DNA from: JAZBPO01 sp963691775
GTDB taxonomy: Bacteria > Pseudomonadota > Gammaproteobacteria > Pseudomonadales > Azotimanducaceae
DNA length: 64,000 bases
Reading direction: 5' to 3'
Assembly (NCBI GenBank): GCA_963691775.1
Contig: OY829369.1
Location: 868,001-932,000, forward strand
Below, piece by piece: positions 18,195-26,269 of this stretch. Position numbers and translations under genes: made by a program. Position 1 is the stretch's first letter. Each line of letters begins with the position of its first letter. A model generated the notes under the pieces. It ran no database searches. It saw only the letters and a program-made list of their open reading frames with translations, and was not told where the DNA came from.

Positions 18195-18549
18195 GATCGG
18201 ATTCAGCCCCCGCTGACGCGGTCGGCACGTTGCTGCGGCCGAGCGCGAAACGCCTTGGACCGTAGCGTCGGCCCCTGCGGGTGTCCAGCGCCCGACCACC
18301 CGCATCCGCCCCCCTTATTGGGGGGGGGTTCACGCACAAGCCAGCGCCGGCTTGAACGTCGTGCATCCCCGATGCGCACTCACGCCCTGAAGTGCGTGCG
18401 GCCCGGGAGCGAAGCACCTTTCCTACCCCGTGCCCCGCGTCCGCCGAACCGGGCCTGCATGATCCGGCCTGTGCGCCACGGTTCACGCGTGCACTGGCGA
18501 TCCGCCCACGCTAGCGTGCGCGTCCTGACCGAAAGAGGATACTTCGAAC
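18195..18549. other. Divergent intergenic region between pqiA and phhB
   Basis: 355 bases holding the promoters of the pqi operon (minus) and phhB (plus). The only clear landmark is the C6/G9 element at 18309-18328. An AAGAGGAT Shine-Dalgarno precedes phhB. No convincing -35/-10 pair was seen for the minus operon, and no small ORF with supportive features. Confidence 0.6.
18309..18328. repeat. C6-TTATT-G9 hairpin/homopolymer tract
   Basis: Six C, five mixed A/T bases, nine G. It can form a 6-bp all-GC stem with a 5-base loop, and the nine-G run is the longest homopolymer I noticed. It lies about 115 bases upstream of the pqiA ATG. Such runs are prone to slippage; a sequencing artefact in length is also possible. 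Confidence 0.6.
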
Positions 18550-18843
18550 ATGGCAAACAGCGCCCTCGACGATGCGGGTATCGATGCACTCGCGCAAAGC
18601 CACTCCCTCTGGGCCCTCGAAGAGGATCGCGGTGGCATCACGCGCGCGTTGCAGTTCCCTGACTTCAATGCCGCATTCGGTTTCATGACCCGCGTCGCGC
18701 TGAAGGCAGATGCCATGAATCACCACCCGGAGTGGTCGAACGTTTACGGCAGCGTCAGCATTCGCCTGTCGACGCACGACGTCGGTGGCCTGTCCCCGCT
18801 CGACGCGGAACTGGCCACCTTCATCGATTCGATCGCGCCCTGA
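18550..18843 (+). CDS. phhB: 4a-hydroxytetrahydrobiopterin dehydratase (PCD)
   Basis: 97 residues, the usual size. The active-site signature is present: MNHHPEWSNVYGSVSIRLSTHDVGGLS (residues about 57-83) with the tandem histidines and the PEW motif, plus the later His. It recycles the pterin cofactor used by phenylalanine hydroxylase, or has a general pterin role when that enzyme is absent. No phhA lies within the window. Strong AAGAGGAT Shine-Dalgarno 9 bases before ATG. Confidence 0.95.
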   Translation: MANSALDDAGIDALAQSHSLWALEEDRGGITRALQFPDFNAAFGFMTRVALKADAMNHHPEWSNVYGSVSIRLSTHDVGGLSPLDAELATFIDSIAP

Positions 18844-18855
18844 GGCGCGGAAGGC

Positions 18856-19239
18856 TCAGAGCAGGGAAAGCCCGGCCCCAATCAGCGCGCCGAACACGAG
18901 CACCAGATTCGGGACGAAGCTCAGCATCATGCCAGGACCACGGGAAGCCGGGTCGGCCACGTATTGCCGCGCGTAAAGCGCTCGCCCGATGACGAACACC
19001 GCACCCAGCCCCGCTGCCCAGCCGTCGCCGACAAACCAGGCAAAGGCGAAAACGGCGGGCAGGAACACGACCAGTTGCTCCAGCGTGTTCATCTGCACCC
19101 GATAGCGCTTGTCGAATTCCGGATGCCCGCTCGTAGCCGGCGCATCGACGCCGTAGGCACCCCGAGCCCGCCCAACCAGCAGCGCAAAGGTGACGAACTC
19201 GAGCAGCGCGATCATCGCTACGAGGGTGGTCAAGGGCAT
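18856..19239 (-). CDS. MAPEG family membrane protein
   Basis: 127 residues, four membrane helices. The signature FDKRYRVQMNTLEQLVVFLPAVFAFAWFVG in the second helix (ERxxxNTLEQ-like) and GRALYARQYV match the MAPEG family of membrane-associated eicosanoid/glutathione metabolism proteins. Bacterial members are often of unknown substrate; some show glutathione transferase activity. Last gene of a minus-strand run 22301 to 18856, convergent with phhB (12 bases between). Confidence 0.92.
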   Translation of the reverse strand: MPLTTLVAMIALLEFVTFALLVGRARGAYGVDAPATSGHPEFDKRYRVQMNTLEQLVVFLPAVFAFAWFVGDGWAAGLGAVFVIGRALYARQYVADPASRGPGMMLSFVPNLVLVFGALIGAGLSLL

Positions 19240-19268
19240 ATCGGTGTCTCCATCAGATCAGGCAATGA

Positions 19269-19814
19269 TCACTGGTATTCGAGGAACGCAGCAGCCTGCT
19301 CCTCGGTGAGGTAGTCGAACTCACCCAGCACGCAGATGCCGACCTGTCTGAACTCGGAGCCGAAGTTGTCGAGCACCTTGATCATGTCGCCCGCACAGAG
19401 CCTGCCGGCACGCGACTCGTAGGACAGCACCACGCCGCGCCGGAGCGCGGCACAGCGCCTGCGCAAGCGGCTGCGCCAGACCTGATTGCCTGTCTGGTAG
19501 AAAAGAATCGAGTGGTTGCCGACATGCTCGACGGTGCGGACGCGCCGCGGCGCGATGCAGTCCTGGGGCGCAGCGGGCGGGTAATCCGAATCATCGTCGG
19601 TCCCGGTAAAGATCGGCCCGTCGCCCTCCGGGCCCTCCCCATTCCGAGCGGTTTCGGCTGCAGCAACATCCGTAGCCCCATCGGACGCCGGTTGTTCCTT
19701 CAGGATCGCTCCGGGTCCCGCCGCGCGGCGCTCTCCGGAGCTCGGGTCAGAACGCTCCGGACTCGTCGCGCAGCCAGCGAGCGCGAGGACAAGACAGGCT
19801 GACAGCAGCTTCAT
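19269..19814 (-). CDS. Putative lipoprotein with DUF6491-like C-terminal domain
   Basis: 181 residues. Lipobox LAGC puts the lipidated Cys at residue 15. A low-complexity linker (about 16-85) leads to a domain with paired cysteines: DCIAPRRVR, RRRCAAL and LCAGDMIKV, with ILFYQTGNQVWRSRLRRRC in between. This spacing resembles the DUF6491 family of small secreted proteins of unknown function; I state this from memory of the pattern. The ATG overlaps the esterase stop by 4 bases (ATGA). Confidence 0.78.
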   Translation of the reverse strand: MKLLSACLVLALAGCATSPERSDPSSGERRAAGPGAILKEQPASDGATDVAAAETARNGEGPEGDGPIFTGTDDDSDYPPAAPQDCIAPRRVRTVEHVGNHSILFYQTGNQVWRSRLRRRCAALRRGVVLSYESRAGRLCAGDMIKVLDNFGSEFRQVGICVLGEFDYLTEEQAAAFLEYQ

Positions 19815-20992
19815 CTCAGGCGGTCCACGGCTCGGATCGCATCGTTTGCAATGCGAATGATGCGCAGGTCGCCGATAGGCGTTCCCACCCCGGAATTGAG
19901 CGTGAGCGCCACCGACAGGCGACGCGTCGGATCGCAGAACGCGCCGGACCCGCCGTAGCCGAAGTGCCCAAAGGCTTCCGGTGCGTGCGCGCCGAAGCTG
20001 AATACGCGGTGATAGCCGAGGCGCCAGTGCATGGGCAGCGAAAGCACACGATCACGGCTTCGATTCTGCACCTCGCCCATCGCGCGCACGCGCTCGCTCG
20101 ACAGCACGCGCACGCCATCGAGGCTGCCGCCTTCCGCAAGCATCGCGTAGAGACGCGCGAGCGCGCGCGCAGTGAACTGTCCGTTCGCAGCGGGGATACG
20201 TGCTTGCACGGTCGCCTCCGCATTCCAATCGAAGGGTTCGGTGAAGGGCATGAGCCCCGCCCGCAGTTCTGCAAGATCGACCCCGACGAGCCGGAGCACG
20301 CGCTCGAGTGCAAGGCGGAATTCACCGGTGGGCGGAGCCACGGCATCGGAAACACCATCGTTGTGAATGAGCCGCGCTCGCCCATGGAGCGCAGCATCCG
20401 GCAAGCCGATGTAGAGCCCCTCGAGGCCGAGGGGCTCGCGCAGCCGAGTTTCCAGAAGCGTGTCGAGATCGGCACCGCCGATCGCCTCTGCGATCCCCCC
20501 CGCGAGCCAGCCGTAGGTAATCGCGTGATAGCCGTGCGCGCGGCCGGGCACGTGAGCAGGTCGAGCGGCCGCGACGCAGTCCAGCATGTGCTGCCAATCA
20601 AGCATCTCGCTCGGGTGCTGCACCATCTCGCTCATTCGGTACAGACCGGCTTCGTGGCACAGGGCCTGGCGAATCGTGATCGACTCCTTTCCCTGCGCTG
20701 CAAAAGCCGGCCAGTACTGCGCAATCGGCTCGTCGTAACGCGCGCACCCCTCATCGACAAGGCGGTGAATGAGCGTGGAGACGACGCCCTTGGTCGTCGA
20801 GAACGACGGCGCCGTGGTTTCACGCAGCCATGGATTCCCCTCCCGATCCCGGGTACCACCCCATACGTCGACGACGCAGCGGCCCTCGAAGTACACGCAA
20901 AGCGCTGCGCCACCGGGCGCGCTCCGCGGCAATTGACCGAGCAGACGTCCGGCGATGCCGGCGAAATCGGGGTGAACGTATCCGTCCAGCAC
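19811..20992 (-). CDS. Serine hydrolase, beta-lactamase-like esterase (EstB/family VIII type)
   Basis: 393 residues, no signal peptide, so cytoplasmic. SxxK is Ser-Thr-Thr-Lys in FSTTKGVV (about residues 65-72); the tyrosine motif is Tyr-His-Ala (YHAITYGWLAG) as in EstB-type family VIII esterases, not YSN. The C-terminal FGHFGYGGSGAFCDP replaces KTG. Members hydrolyse short-chain esters and sometimes beta-lactams. It lies between an alpha/beta hydrolase (70 bases upstream) and a lipoprotein gene it overlaps, so an operon of four genes is likely. Confidence 0.92.
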   Translation of the reverse strand: MLDGYVHPDFAGIAGRLLGQLPRSAPGGAALCVYFEGRCVVDVWGGTRDREGNPWLRETTAPSFSTTKGVVSTLIHRLVDEGCARYDEPIAQYWPAFAAQGKESITIRQALCHEAGLYRMSEMVQHPSEMLDWQHMLDCVAAARPAHVPGRAHGYHAITYGWLAGGIAEAIGGADLDTLLETRLREPLGLEGLYIGLPDAALHGRARLIHNDGVSDAVAPPTGEFRLALERVLRLVGVDLAELRAGLMPFTEPFDWNAEATVQARIPAANGQFTARALARLYAMLAEGGSLDGVRVLSSERVRAMGEVQNRSRDRVLSLPMHWRLGYHRVFSFGAHAPEAFGHFGYGGSGAFCDPTRRLSVALTLNSGVGTPIGDLRIIRIANDAIRAVDRLR

Positions 20993-21062
20993 GCTTTCAG
21001 ACTCCTGTGATCCAACGCTTCACAGCAGAGCACGTCCGCTCGGGCAGCGAAAGCGATCCGCG

Positions 21063-22301
21063 TCAGTGACCCTCGCGGAGGCGATGAAACTGCATGCCGA
21101 GGGCGGTGCGCGGCGCAAAGCCCCACCAGTGCCCGGTCCCGGCGGTCGCCGCGCCCTGCGCGTCCAGGCCGATCTCTCCGTCTGCCGCCAGCGGCGTCAG
21201 ATTCAGTGCGTCCGGCAAGCGATCACGCGGGCCGAGCGCATAGGCGATGAACGCACGCACGAAATGCTGGTTTGTGTTGTTGAGACGGCGCAGGTCCCAG
21301 ATCGGCTCCGCGTAATGGCCCCAGTCCATGGGATGGCTGGCCGCGGCGTCCGGCGGCGGATTGGGTGCGACGTTGTGCCGCGCCTGCTCGTATACGAGCA
21401 GGAAACGCTCCGCTGCCGAAGTCCCGGCAAAGAGGCTGTGCACGCCGGGCTTCCAACCCACGACGTCGTCGTCTTCGCCGGCCACGAACAGCGTCGGCAC
21501 TTTCAGGCCCCGCAATCCATCCGCATCCCAAACCCGATGGCGCCCGCCCCAGGGGGCGAATGCCACAACGGCGCGGACGCGCGGATCGACCTCGAACGCA
21601 CCCTGGGCCCGGTGGGCGAGCAGGCGGTTCGGCACCGCCCGAGCGTTGTCCACAAACGTAGAACAAAGGGCGGCGCCTGCAGCATTGAGCGCGCCGTAAC
21701 CACCCATGGAATAACCCACGAGCACCGTTCGATCCGCATCGATCCGCCCCCCGAGGAGCGCGTCTTCGCGATCCATACCCGCCATCGCATCAACTGTTCC
21801 GAGAATGTCGGTCGGCCGGTGAAGAAGCGTTTCGGCGAAACTGCGAACGGCGCCGTGCACAGACCCGACGTGATCGATCGCTGCGACGACGTGGCCCGTC
21901 GAGGCGAGGTGCTCACAGAGATAGCTCAACAAGACTCGTGAACCCGGGTAGCCATGGGCCACCACCACGAGGGGGAAGCGCCCGTCGCGGGCGGCCGCGT
22001 CCCGCGCCGCGCGGCCCGCGAACTCGAAAGCCGTATTCGGCCGATCCGGGTCGTCCGCGACACGGCCGAGGCGATCGGAGTAGCGGCAACGCGTTTGATG
22101 ATCTTCCTCGGCGGGGTACCACACCTCCAGCGGCAGCATGCGTGCGCCGCGCACGATGCCGCCCTCGACCGAGCGCTCGAGATCGATGGCATCGGCCAAC
22201 CGCGCGGCTCGCGTGGTGACGCCAACGCCATGTGGCCCGCGGGCGGCCAGCGCCGGAGCGTCGGGTAGCGCATCACCCGGCAGGAAGTGTGCGTTGCTCA
22301 T
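21063..22301 (-). CDS. Alpha/beta hydrolase, PAF-acetylhydrolase/dienelactone hydrolase-like
   Basis: 412 residues from ATG 22301, chosen for its GAGGAG Shine-Dalgarno 7 bases upstream over the ATG 8 codons earlier. Nucleophile elbow GYSMGG, an oxyanion HGYPG motif in VVVAHGYPGSRVLLSYLCEHLASTGHVVAAIDH, acid Asp in FVAGEDDDVVGW and a late His in QARHNVAP give a full catalytic triad. Architecture resembles platelet-activating-factor acetylhydrolase-like or dienelactone-hydrolase-like enzymes. No signal peptide. First gene of the hydrolase-esterase-lipoprotein-MAPEG run. Confidence 0.88.
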   Translation of the reverse strand: MSNAHFLPGDALPDAPALAARGPHGVGVTTRAARLADAIDLERSVEGGIVRGARMLPLEVWYPAEEDHQTRCRYSDRLGRVADDPDRPNTAFEFAGRAARDAAARDGRFPLVVVAHGYPGSRVLLSYLCEHLASTGHVVAAIDHVGSVHGAVRSFAETLLHRPTDILGTVDAMAGMDREDALLGGRIDADRTVLVGYSMGGYGALNAAGAALCSTFVDNARAVPNRLLAHRAQGAFEVDPRVRAVVAFAPWGGRHRVWDADGLRGLKVPTLFVAGEDDDVVGWKPGVHSLFAGTSAAERFLLVYEQARHNVAPNPPPDAAASHPMDWGHYAEPIWDLRRLNNTNQHFVRAFIAYALGPRDRLPDALNLTPLAADGEIGLDAQGAATAGTGHWWGFAPRTALGMQFHRLREGH

Positions 22302-22413
22302 GGACGAACTCCTCGGGCGGGGCACCGGAGCATACGCGAGCGATGCAGCAGGACCGATACGCTAGGGGGCGTATAGTCGCAGCACGGCCATCGACCCTAG
22401 AGGAGCGATCACC

Positions 22414-23817
22414 ATGGCGGCACCGATGCCGAAGCATCCGCACCTGCGCGGCAACTTCGCGCCCATTCGCATGGAGAGCAACGCACCGGATTGCATCGTG
22501 CACGGCGAGATTCCAGCGGAGCTGCGAGGCACCTACTACCGCAATGGCCCCGATCCACAGTTCGCGCCCAGGGGAATGCATCACTGGTTCGCGGGCGACG
22601 GCATGATCCACGCCTTCCATATAGAAGATGGGCGCTGCGCCTATCTCAATCGCTGGGTGCGAACGAAGAAGTGGGAACTCGAACACGCGGCAGGCGAGTC
22701 ACTGTTCGCACCCTTCGATCCGATGCAGACAGACCCTTCCGTAGCGGGCGTCGACTCCACCCTCGCGAACACCAACATCGTCTGGCACGGCGACCGCCTG
22801 CTCGCGCTCGAGGAGGGGCACCCCCCCTTCGAGCTTGATCCGGTCACTCTGGAATCCCGCGGCGAATGGACCTTCGACGACGCGCTCGTCGGGCCCATGA
22901 CCGCGCACCCGAAGCTGGATCCGGAGACGGGGGAGATGCTGTTCTTCGGTTACATGGCCGGTGGCCCATTCACGCCCGACGTGCGCTACCACGTAATCGA
23001 CAAGGACGGGACGCTGACGCGCTCCGACCACTTCGAGGCACCGCTCGCGAGCATGGTCCACGATTTCGTGACCACGCGGGATCATGTCCTGTTCCCGATT
23101 TTCCCGCTCACCGGTTCCCTCGAACGCGCGATGGTCGGTGCGCCGCCGTTCGCATGGGAGCCCGAGAAGGGCACGCACATCGGCGTCATGGGCCGGAACG
23201 ACGCCTGCAGTGCTCTGCGGTGGTTCGAGCACGACCCCTGCTACGTTTTTCATCCCATGAATGCATGGACCGAGGGCGATAAGGTCTTCGCAGACGTCAT
23301 GAAGTATGAGCAGGCGCCGCTGTTCCCGAACCCGGATGGCAGCCCGGGCGATCCGGACAAGACCGAGGCGAACCTCGTGCGCTGGGAGTTCGATCTTGCG
23401 GCGAACACGGATCGCGTTAAGGAAACGCAGCTCGACGACTGGAACGGCGAATTCCCGCGCCTCGACGAGCGTCACGCCGGCCTGTCCTACCGCCACGGCT
23501 ACTTCGGGTGCGCGGAACCGGGTGCACGGCTGAAGTCCTTGAATGCCATCGGCCACATTGATCACGCGACGGGCAAGGTGACACGCCGAAGCTTTGGTCG
23601 TGATGACGGCGTGTCCGAGCCGATCTTTGTACCCCGCGCACCGGATGCAGCGGACGGTGACGGCTTCGTCCTCGCGCTGGTCTACCGCGCTGCGGAGAAT
23701 CGGAGCGACCTGCTCGTTCTCGACGCCCAGGCGATCGACGCGGAGCCGCTCGCGCGCATCGAGATTCCGACGCGGGTTCCCTACGGCTTTCACGGAAACT
23801 GGCGACCGGCAGCCTGA
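22414..23817 (+). CDS. Carotenoid oxygenase family protein
   Basis: 467 residues. The seven-blade propeller enzyme family is recognised by GTYYRNGPDPQFAP and HHWFAGDGMIHAFHI near the start and by the four iron-binding histidines: about His165 (MTAHPK), His216 (MVHDFV), His280 (YVFHPMNAW) and His460 (GFHGNW). It cleaves a double bond of an apocarotenoid, stilbene or phenylpropanoid with O2. No carotenoid biosynthesis genes are nearby, so a lignostilbene-type aromatic substrate is equally possible. GAGGAG Shine-Dalgarno before ATG; a TATAGT -10-like hexamer at 22372. Confidence 0.94.
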   Translation: MAAPMPKHPHLRGNFAPIRMESNAPDCIVHGEIPAELRGTYYRNGPDPQFAPRGMHHWFAGDGMIHAFHIEDGRCAYLNRWVRTKKWELEHAAGESLFAPFDPMQTDPSVAGVDSTLANTNIVWHGDRLLALEEGHPPFELDPVTLESRGEWTFDDALVGPMTAHPKLDPETGEMLFFGYMAGGPFTPDVRYHVIDKDGTLTRSDHFEAPLASMVHDFVTTRDHVLFPIFPLTGSLERAMVGAPPFAWEPEKGTHIGVMGRNDACSALRWFEHDPCYVFHPMNAWTEGDKVFADVMKYEQAPLFPNPDGSPGDPDKTEANLVRWEFDLAANTDRVKETQLDDWNGEFPRLDERHAGLSYRHGYFGCAEPGARLKSLNAIGHIDHATGKVTRRSFGRDDGVSEPIFVPRAPDAADGDGFVLALVYRAAENRSDLLVLDAQAIDAEPLARIEIPTRVPYGFHGNWRPAA

Positions 23818-24009
23818 GACAGCGCCGAGCCATCGTCCGGTGCGATGGGCGCGGGGCCGCGCCGGCGCGGTAAGGCCCCCTCGCTCTACTTGCAGATGAT
23901 CGAGGCGGCGCAACCCGAGCCGGGTGCGCAGCCCTTGTCATGACCCCGCCCGATGTCTTAAGTAGCTCACTCCGCGGCACCCGGCCGCGCTCTTTCGGCG
24001 CATTCCCCA

Positions 24010-24768
24010 ATGACTGAAAATCCCGTCACGGCCTGCGTATTGATCATAGGCAACGAAATCCTGTCCGGCAGGACTCAGGACGCCAACCTTTCGTTTATTG
24101 CTCGCAACCTGAACGAACACGGCATCCAGGTCCGGGAGGCCCGAACCATTCCGGACGACGTCGACGTGATCGTCTCGACCCTCAACGCGGTGCGCACACA
24201 GTTCGACTATGTCTTCACGACTGGCGGAATCGGCCCGACCCACGACGACATCACCGCCGACTGCGTCGCGAGGGCGTTTGGGGTCGATCTCGTCATGCAC
24301 CCCGGCATCGAGGCGCGTATCCGCGCCTTCTCCGCACAGCGTGGCCTGTCCGAGGACGTGCTTCAGTCAAGCCTGCGCATGGCGCGGGTGCCAGAGGGCG
24401 GTGATCTGATCGAGACGGAGGTTGGCGCTCCGGGATTCACCATCGGCAACGTCTACGTGATGGCTGGGATTCCGGGCGTGATGCAGTCCATGCTCACCTT
24501 GTTGCTGCCCAAACTCGAAGGCGCCCGCCCAGTGCGCTCACGCAGCGTGGGGGCCTACCTTGGTGAATCGATGGTCGCAGACCGCCTGAGCGAGATTCAG
24601 GACGCTAACGCCGACGTCGACATCGGCAGCTATCCGTTCAGCGAGGACGGTCGCTACGGCACCACTCTGGTGGTGCGCGGGACCGACGAAGCCCGCCTCG
24701 AAGCGGTACTGGAGGAACTGCGTACGCTGATCGTCGTTCACGGCGCCGAGCCCCTCGACCGGAGCTGA
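24010..24768 (+). CDS. Molybdopterin-binding domain protein (CinA/MoaB-like)
   Basis: 252 residues. The MPTb (MoCF) domain covers residues about 8-170: IIGNEILSGRTQDANLSFIARNLNEHGI, FTTGGIGPTHDDITADCVARAFG and AGIPGVMQSML. This is the CinA N-terminal/FAD-synthetase-associated fold; the nicotinamide-nucleotide amidase domain of full CinA is absent. Likely cytoplasmic, nucleotide- or pterin-processing role, not determinable further. No clear Shine-Dalgarno. It ends one base before the convergent WYL regulator. Confidence 0.9.
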   Translation: MTENPVTACVLIIGNEILSGRTQDANLSFIARNLNEHGIQVREARTIPDDVDVIVSTLNAVRTQFDYVFTTGGIGPTHDDITADCVARAFGVDLVMHPGIEARIRAFSAQRGLSEDVLQSSLRMARVPEGGDLIETEVGAPGFTIGNVYVMAGIPGVMQSMLTLLLPKLEGARPVRSRSVGAYLGESMVADRLSEIQDANADVDIGSYPFSEDGRYGTTLVVRGTDEARLEAVLEELRTLIVVHGAEPLDRS

Positions 24769-25467
24769 TCAGCCCCCGTATTCCTGCGGATACTCCGAGA
24801 GGTAACGGACGAAGTCCGCAAGGCCGCGGCCGGGTTCCTCTTCGAAGCGCGAGGCCAGCGGCTCGGCCTTCTGAATTCGGTCGATACGGAAATTGCGGAA
24901 GTCCTGGCGCAATTCGCACCAGGCACCAAGCGCCCAGGTCGTACCCCAGTAAGTGAGCAGCAGGGGCCGAACGATGCGCTCGGTCCCACGACCCTCGACG
25001 TCCTGATAGTCGAGGAACAGCCGCGTGCTGTCATTGATGGCGCCGCGCACCTCGCCGAGCATCTCGGCCACATCCGGATTGGCCTGAAACTCGGGCACAA
25101 ACAATCGCTTGCCGGCAAGTTGCGGCCGTAGCCGCTCGGGCAGGACAGCCTCGACCTTGGCCAGGATGGACTCCGCAGCGGTCGCCAGCCGCGTATCGCC
25201 ATAGGTGCGCGCCACGTCGACGCCAAACAGAAGCGCCTCCACCTCCTCCTCGTCGAACATCAGGGGCGGCAACTGGTAACCGCGGCGCAGCGCGTAGCCC
25301 ACGCCAGCCTCGCCTTCGATCGGCACGCCGGACGCTATCAATGCCTTGATGTCGCGATAGATCGTCCGCTCACTCACCTCGAGACGCTCGGACAGCGTCT
25401 TCGCGGTCACCACTCGGCCTCGACCGAGCTGCAGGACGATCTGGAACAGGCGGTCTGCAGGTCGCAT
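24769..25467 (-). CDS. YafY-type transcriptional regulator (HTH + WYL domain)
   Basis: 232 residues. An N-terminal DeoR-like winged HTH (KTLSERLEVSERTIYRDIKALIASGVPIEGEAGVGY, about 22-58) is followed by PLMFDEEEVEALLFG and a WYL domain (FLDYQDVEGRGTERIVRPLLLTYWGTTWALGAWCELRQDFRNFRIDRI, about 150-205), then a WCX tail. WYL regulators respond to small ligands. The upstream intergenic region carries two identical-spacing inverted repeats that are its best candidate operators and could also control the divergent NTF2-like gene. Confidence 0.93.
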   Translation of the reverse strand: MRPADRLFQIVLQLGRGRVVTAKTLSERLEVSERTIYRDIKALIASGVPIEGEAGVGYALRRGYQLPPLMFDEEEVEALLFGVDVARTYGDTRLATAAESILAKVEAVLPERLRPQLAGKRLFVPEFQANPDVAEMLGEVRGAINDSTRLFLDYQDVEGRGTERIVRPLLLTYWGTTWALGAWCELRQDFRNFRIDRIQKAEPLASRFEEEPGRGLADFVRYLSEYPQEYGG

Positions 25468-25507
25468 GGCCCCATGCTACCCAACCTCCATGCTCCTGCC
25501 ACCGACT

Positions 25508-25529
25508 TCCTGACATACCGCTGTCAGGA
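25508..25529. promoter_or_regulatory. Inverted repeat 1, candidate WYL regulator operator
   Basis: Arms TCCTGACA and TGTCAGGA, 8 bp each and perfect, with a 6-base spacer. The core is CTGACA-N6-TGTCAG, identical in core and spacing to the second site 53 bases away centre to centre. Confidence 0.6.
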
Positions 25530-25560
25530 GTCTTCAAAGCCTCAGCATTACTGGATCTCG

Positions 25561-25582
25561 TACTGACACCACGGTGTCAGTA
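25561..25582. promoter_or_regulatory. Inverted repeat 2, candidate WYL regulator operator
   Basis: Arms TACTGACACC and GGTGTCAGTA, 10 bp each and perfect, with a 2-base centre. It has the same CTGACA-N6-TGTCAG core as the first site. Fifty-three bases equals about five turns of DNA, so two dimers would face the same side. Confidence 0.6.
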
Positions 25583-25874
25583 GGGGTGGCGCAGACTCGC
25601 GCCAGCACTCTGAACGTCGCAGCCGTTGGGGCTCGGCAGGGTGCAGCGGGAGGTTCGAGTCATGGATAGGTCTCGCGGCAAGTGCCGATCACTCGCATTG
25701 CGGCGCCCGGTCGTTGAGATCGGCGCACCGGAAGCGCTTGAGGCAGCCCTCGGCTCGCTGGCGAGCGTCTGGCTACGCTTCGCGCGCAATCGCGCTCGCG
25801 GGCATCTGGCACTGATCGGCCCCGACGGGCCGACATTGCGGGCCTGCCGGAGCACAGATCTCTCCCGAGCGAAA

Positions 25875-25882
25875 AAGGAGGA
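25875..25882 (+). promoter_or_regulatory. Strong Shine-Dalgarno deciding a GTG start
   Basis: AAGGAGGA, 8 bases before GTG 25891. It decides the GTG start for the NTF2-like gene over the ATG three codons later. Confidence 0.75.
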
Positions 25883-25890
25883 TTCCGACC

Positions 25891-26262
25891 GTGGATCTGA
25901 TGGAGATCGGCAACACCCTCGTCCGCATGGTCAACGCGGGAGGGGATCGAGCGTTCAGCGCCGCGCACTACGCCGCGGACGTCGTCAGCATCGAGGGCCA
26001 GGGCAGCGAGGAGATGCCTGCACGCATCGACGGCCTCGAAGCAGTAAAGGGCAAGGAGGAGTGGTGGCACGCGAATCACGAGGTCCATGCGCTCACGGCC
26101 GAAGGACCCTACGTCGGGCATCGTGAGGACCAGTTCGCAGTGTGCTTCTTCCTCGACGTGACACCCACTGGCGGCGAGCGGATGCAGATGGACGAGGTGG
26201 CCCTGTACACCATCCGCGACGGCAAGATCGCACAGGAGGAGTTTCTCTACCGCTTGGGCTGA
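25891..26262 (+). CDS. NTF2-like/SnoaL-like fold protein
   Basis: 123 residues from GTG 25891. Sequence pattern of the SnoaL-like branch of the nuclear transport factor 2 fold: an N-terminal helix (MDLMEIGNTLVRMVNAGG), ADVVSIEGQG, GLEAVKGKEEWW and a closing sheet (QMDEVALYTIRDGKIAQEEFLYRLG). Such small cone-shaped proteins are enzymes (isomerases, cyclases) or ligand binders. Conserved catalytic pairs could not be assigned. Divergent from the WYL regulator and likely its target (inference). Confidence 0.85.
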   Translation: MDLMEIGNTLVRMVNAGGDRAFSAAHYAADVVSIEGQGSEEMPARIDGLEAVKGKEEWWHANHEVHALTAEGPYVGHREDQFAVCFFLDVTPTGGERMQMDEVALYTIRDGKIAQEEFLYRLG

Positions 26263-26269
26263 GGTGCAG

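Larger units (their letters stand above)
25468..25890. other. Divergent intergenic region with WYL operators and long leader
   Basis: 423 bases between the WYL regulator and the NTF2-like gene. It contains the two inverted repeats at 25508-25529 and 25561-25582, then about 300 bases of leader with no supported gene, ending in an AAGGAGGA ribosome-binding site. Short open frames on both strands inside it look like chance. Confidence 0.6.

Noticed and set aside
23857..23870. Palindrome CCGCGCCGGCGCGG as terminator of the carotenoid oxygenase gene
   Set aside because: All-GC palindromes are expected in this composition, and no T-run follows.
25626..26126. Plus-strand ORF of 166 codons before the NTF2-like gene
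   Set aside because: Crosses into the NTF2-like gene in another frame, Arg-rich and without a ribosome site; the GTG at 25891 has the strong one.
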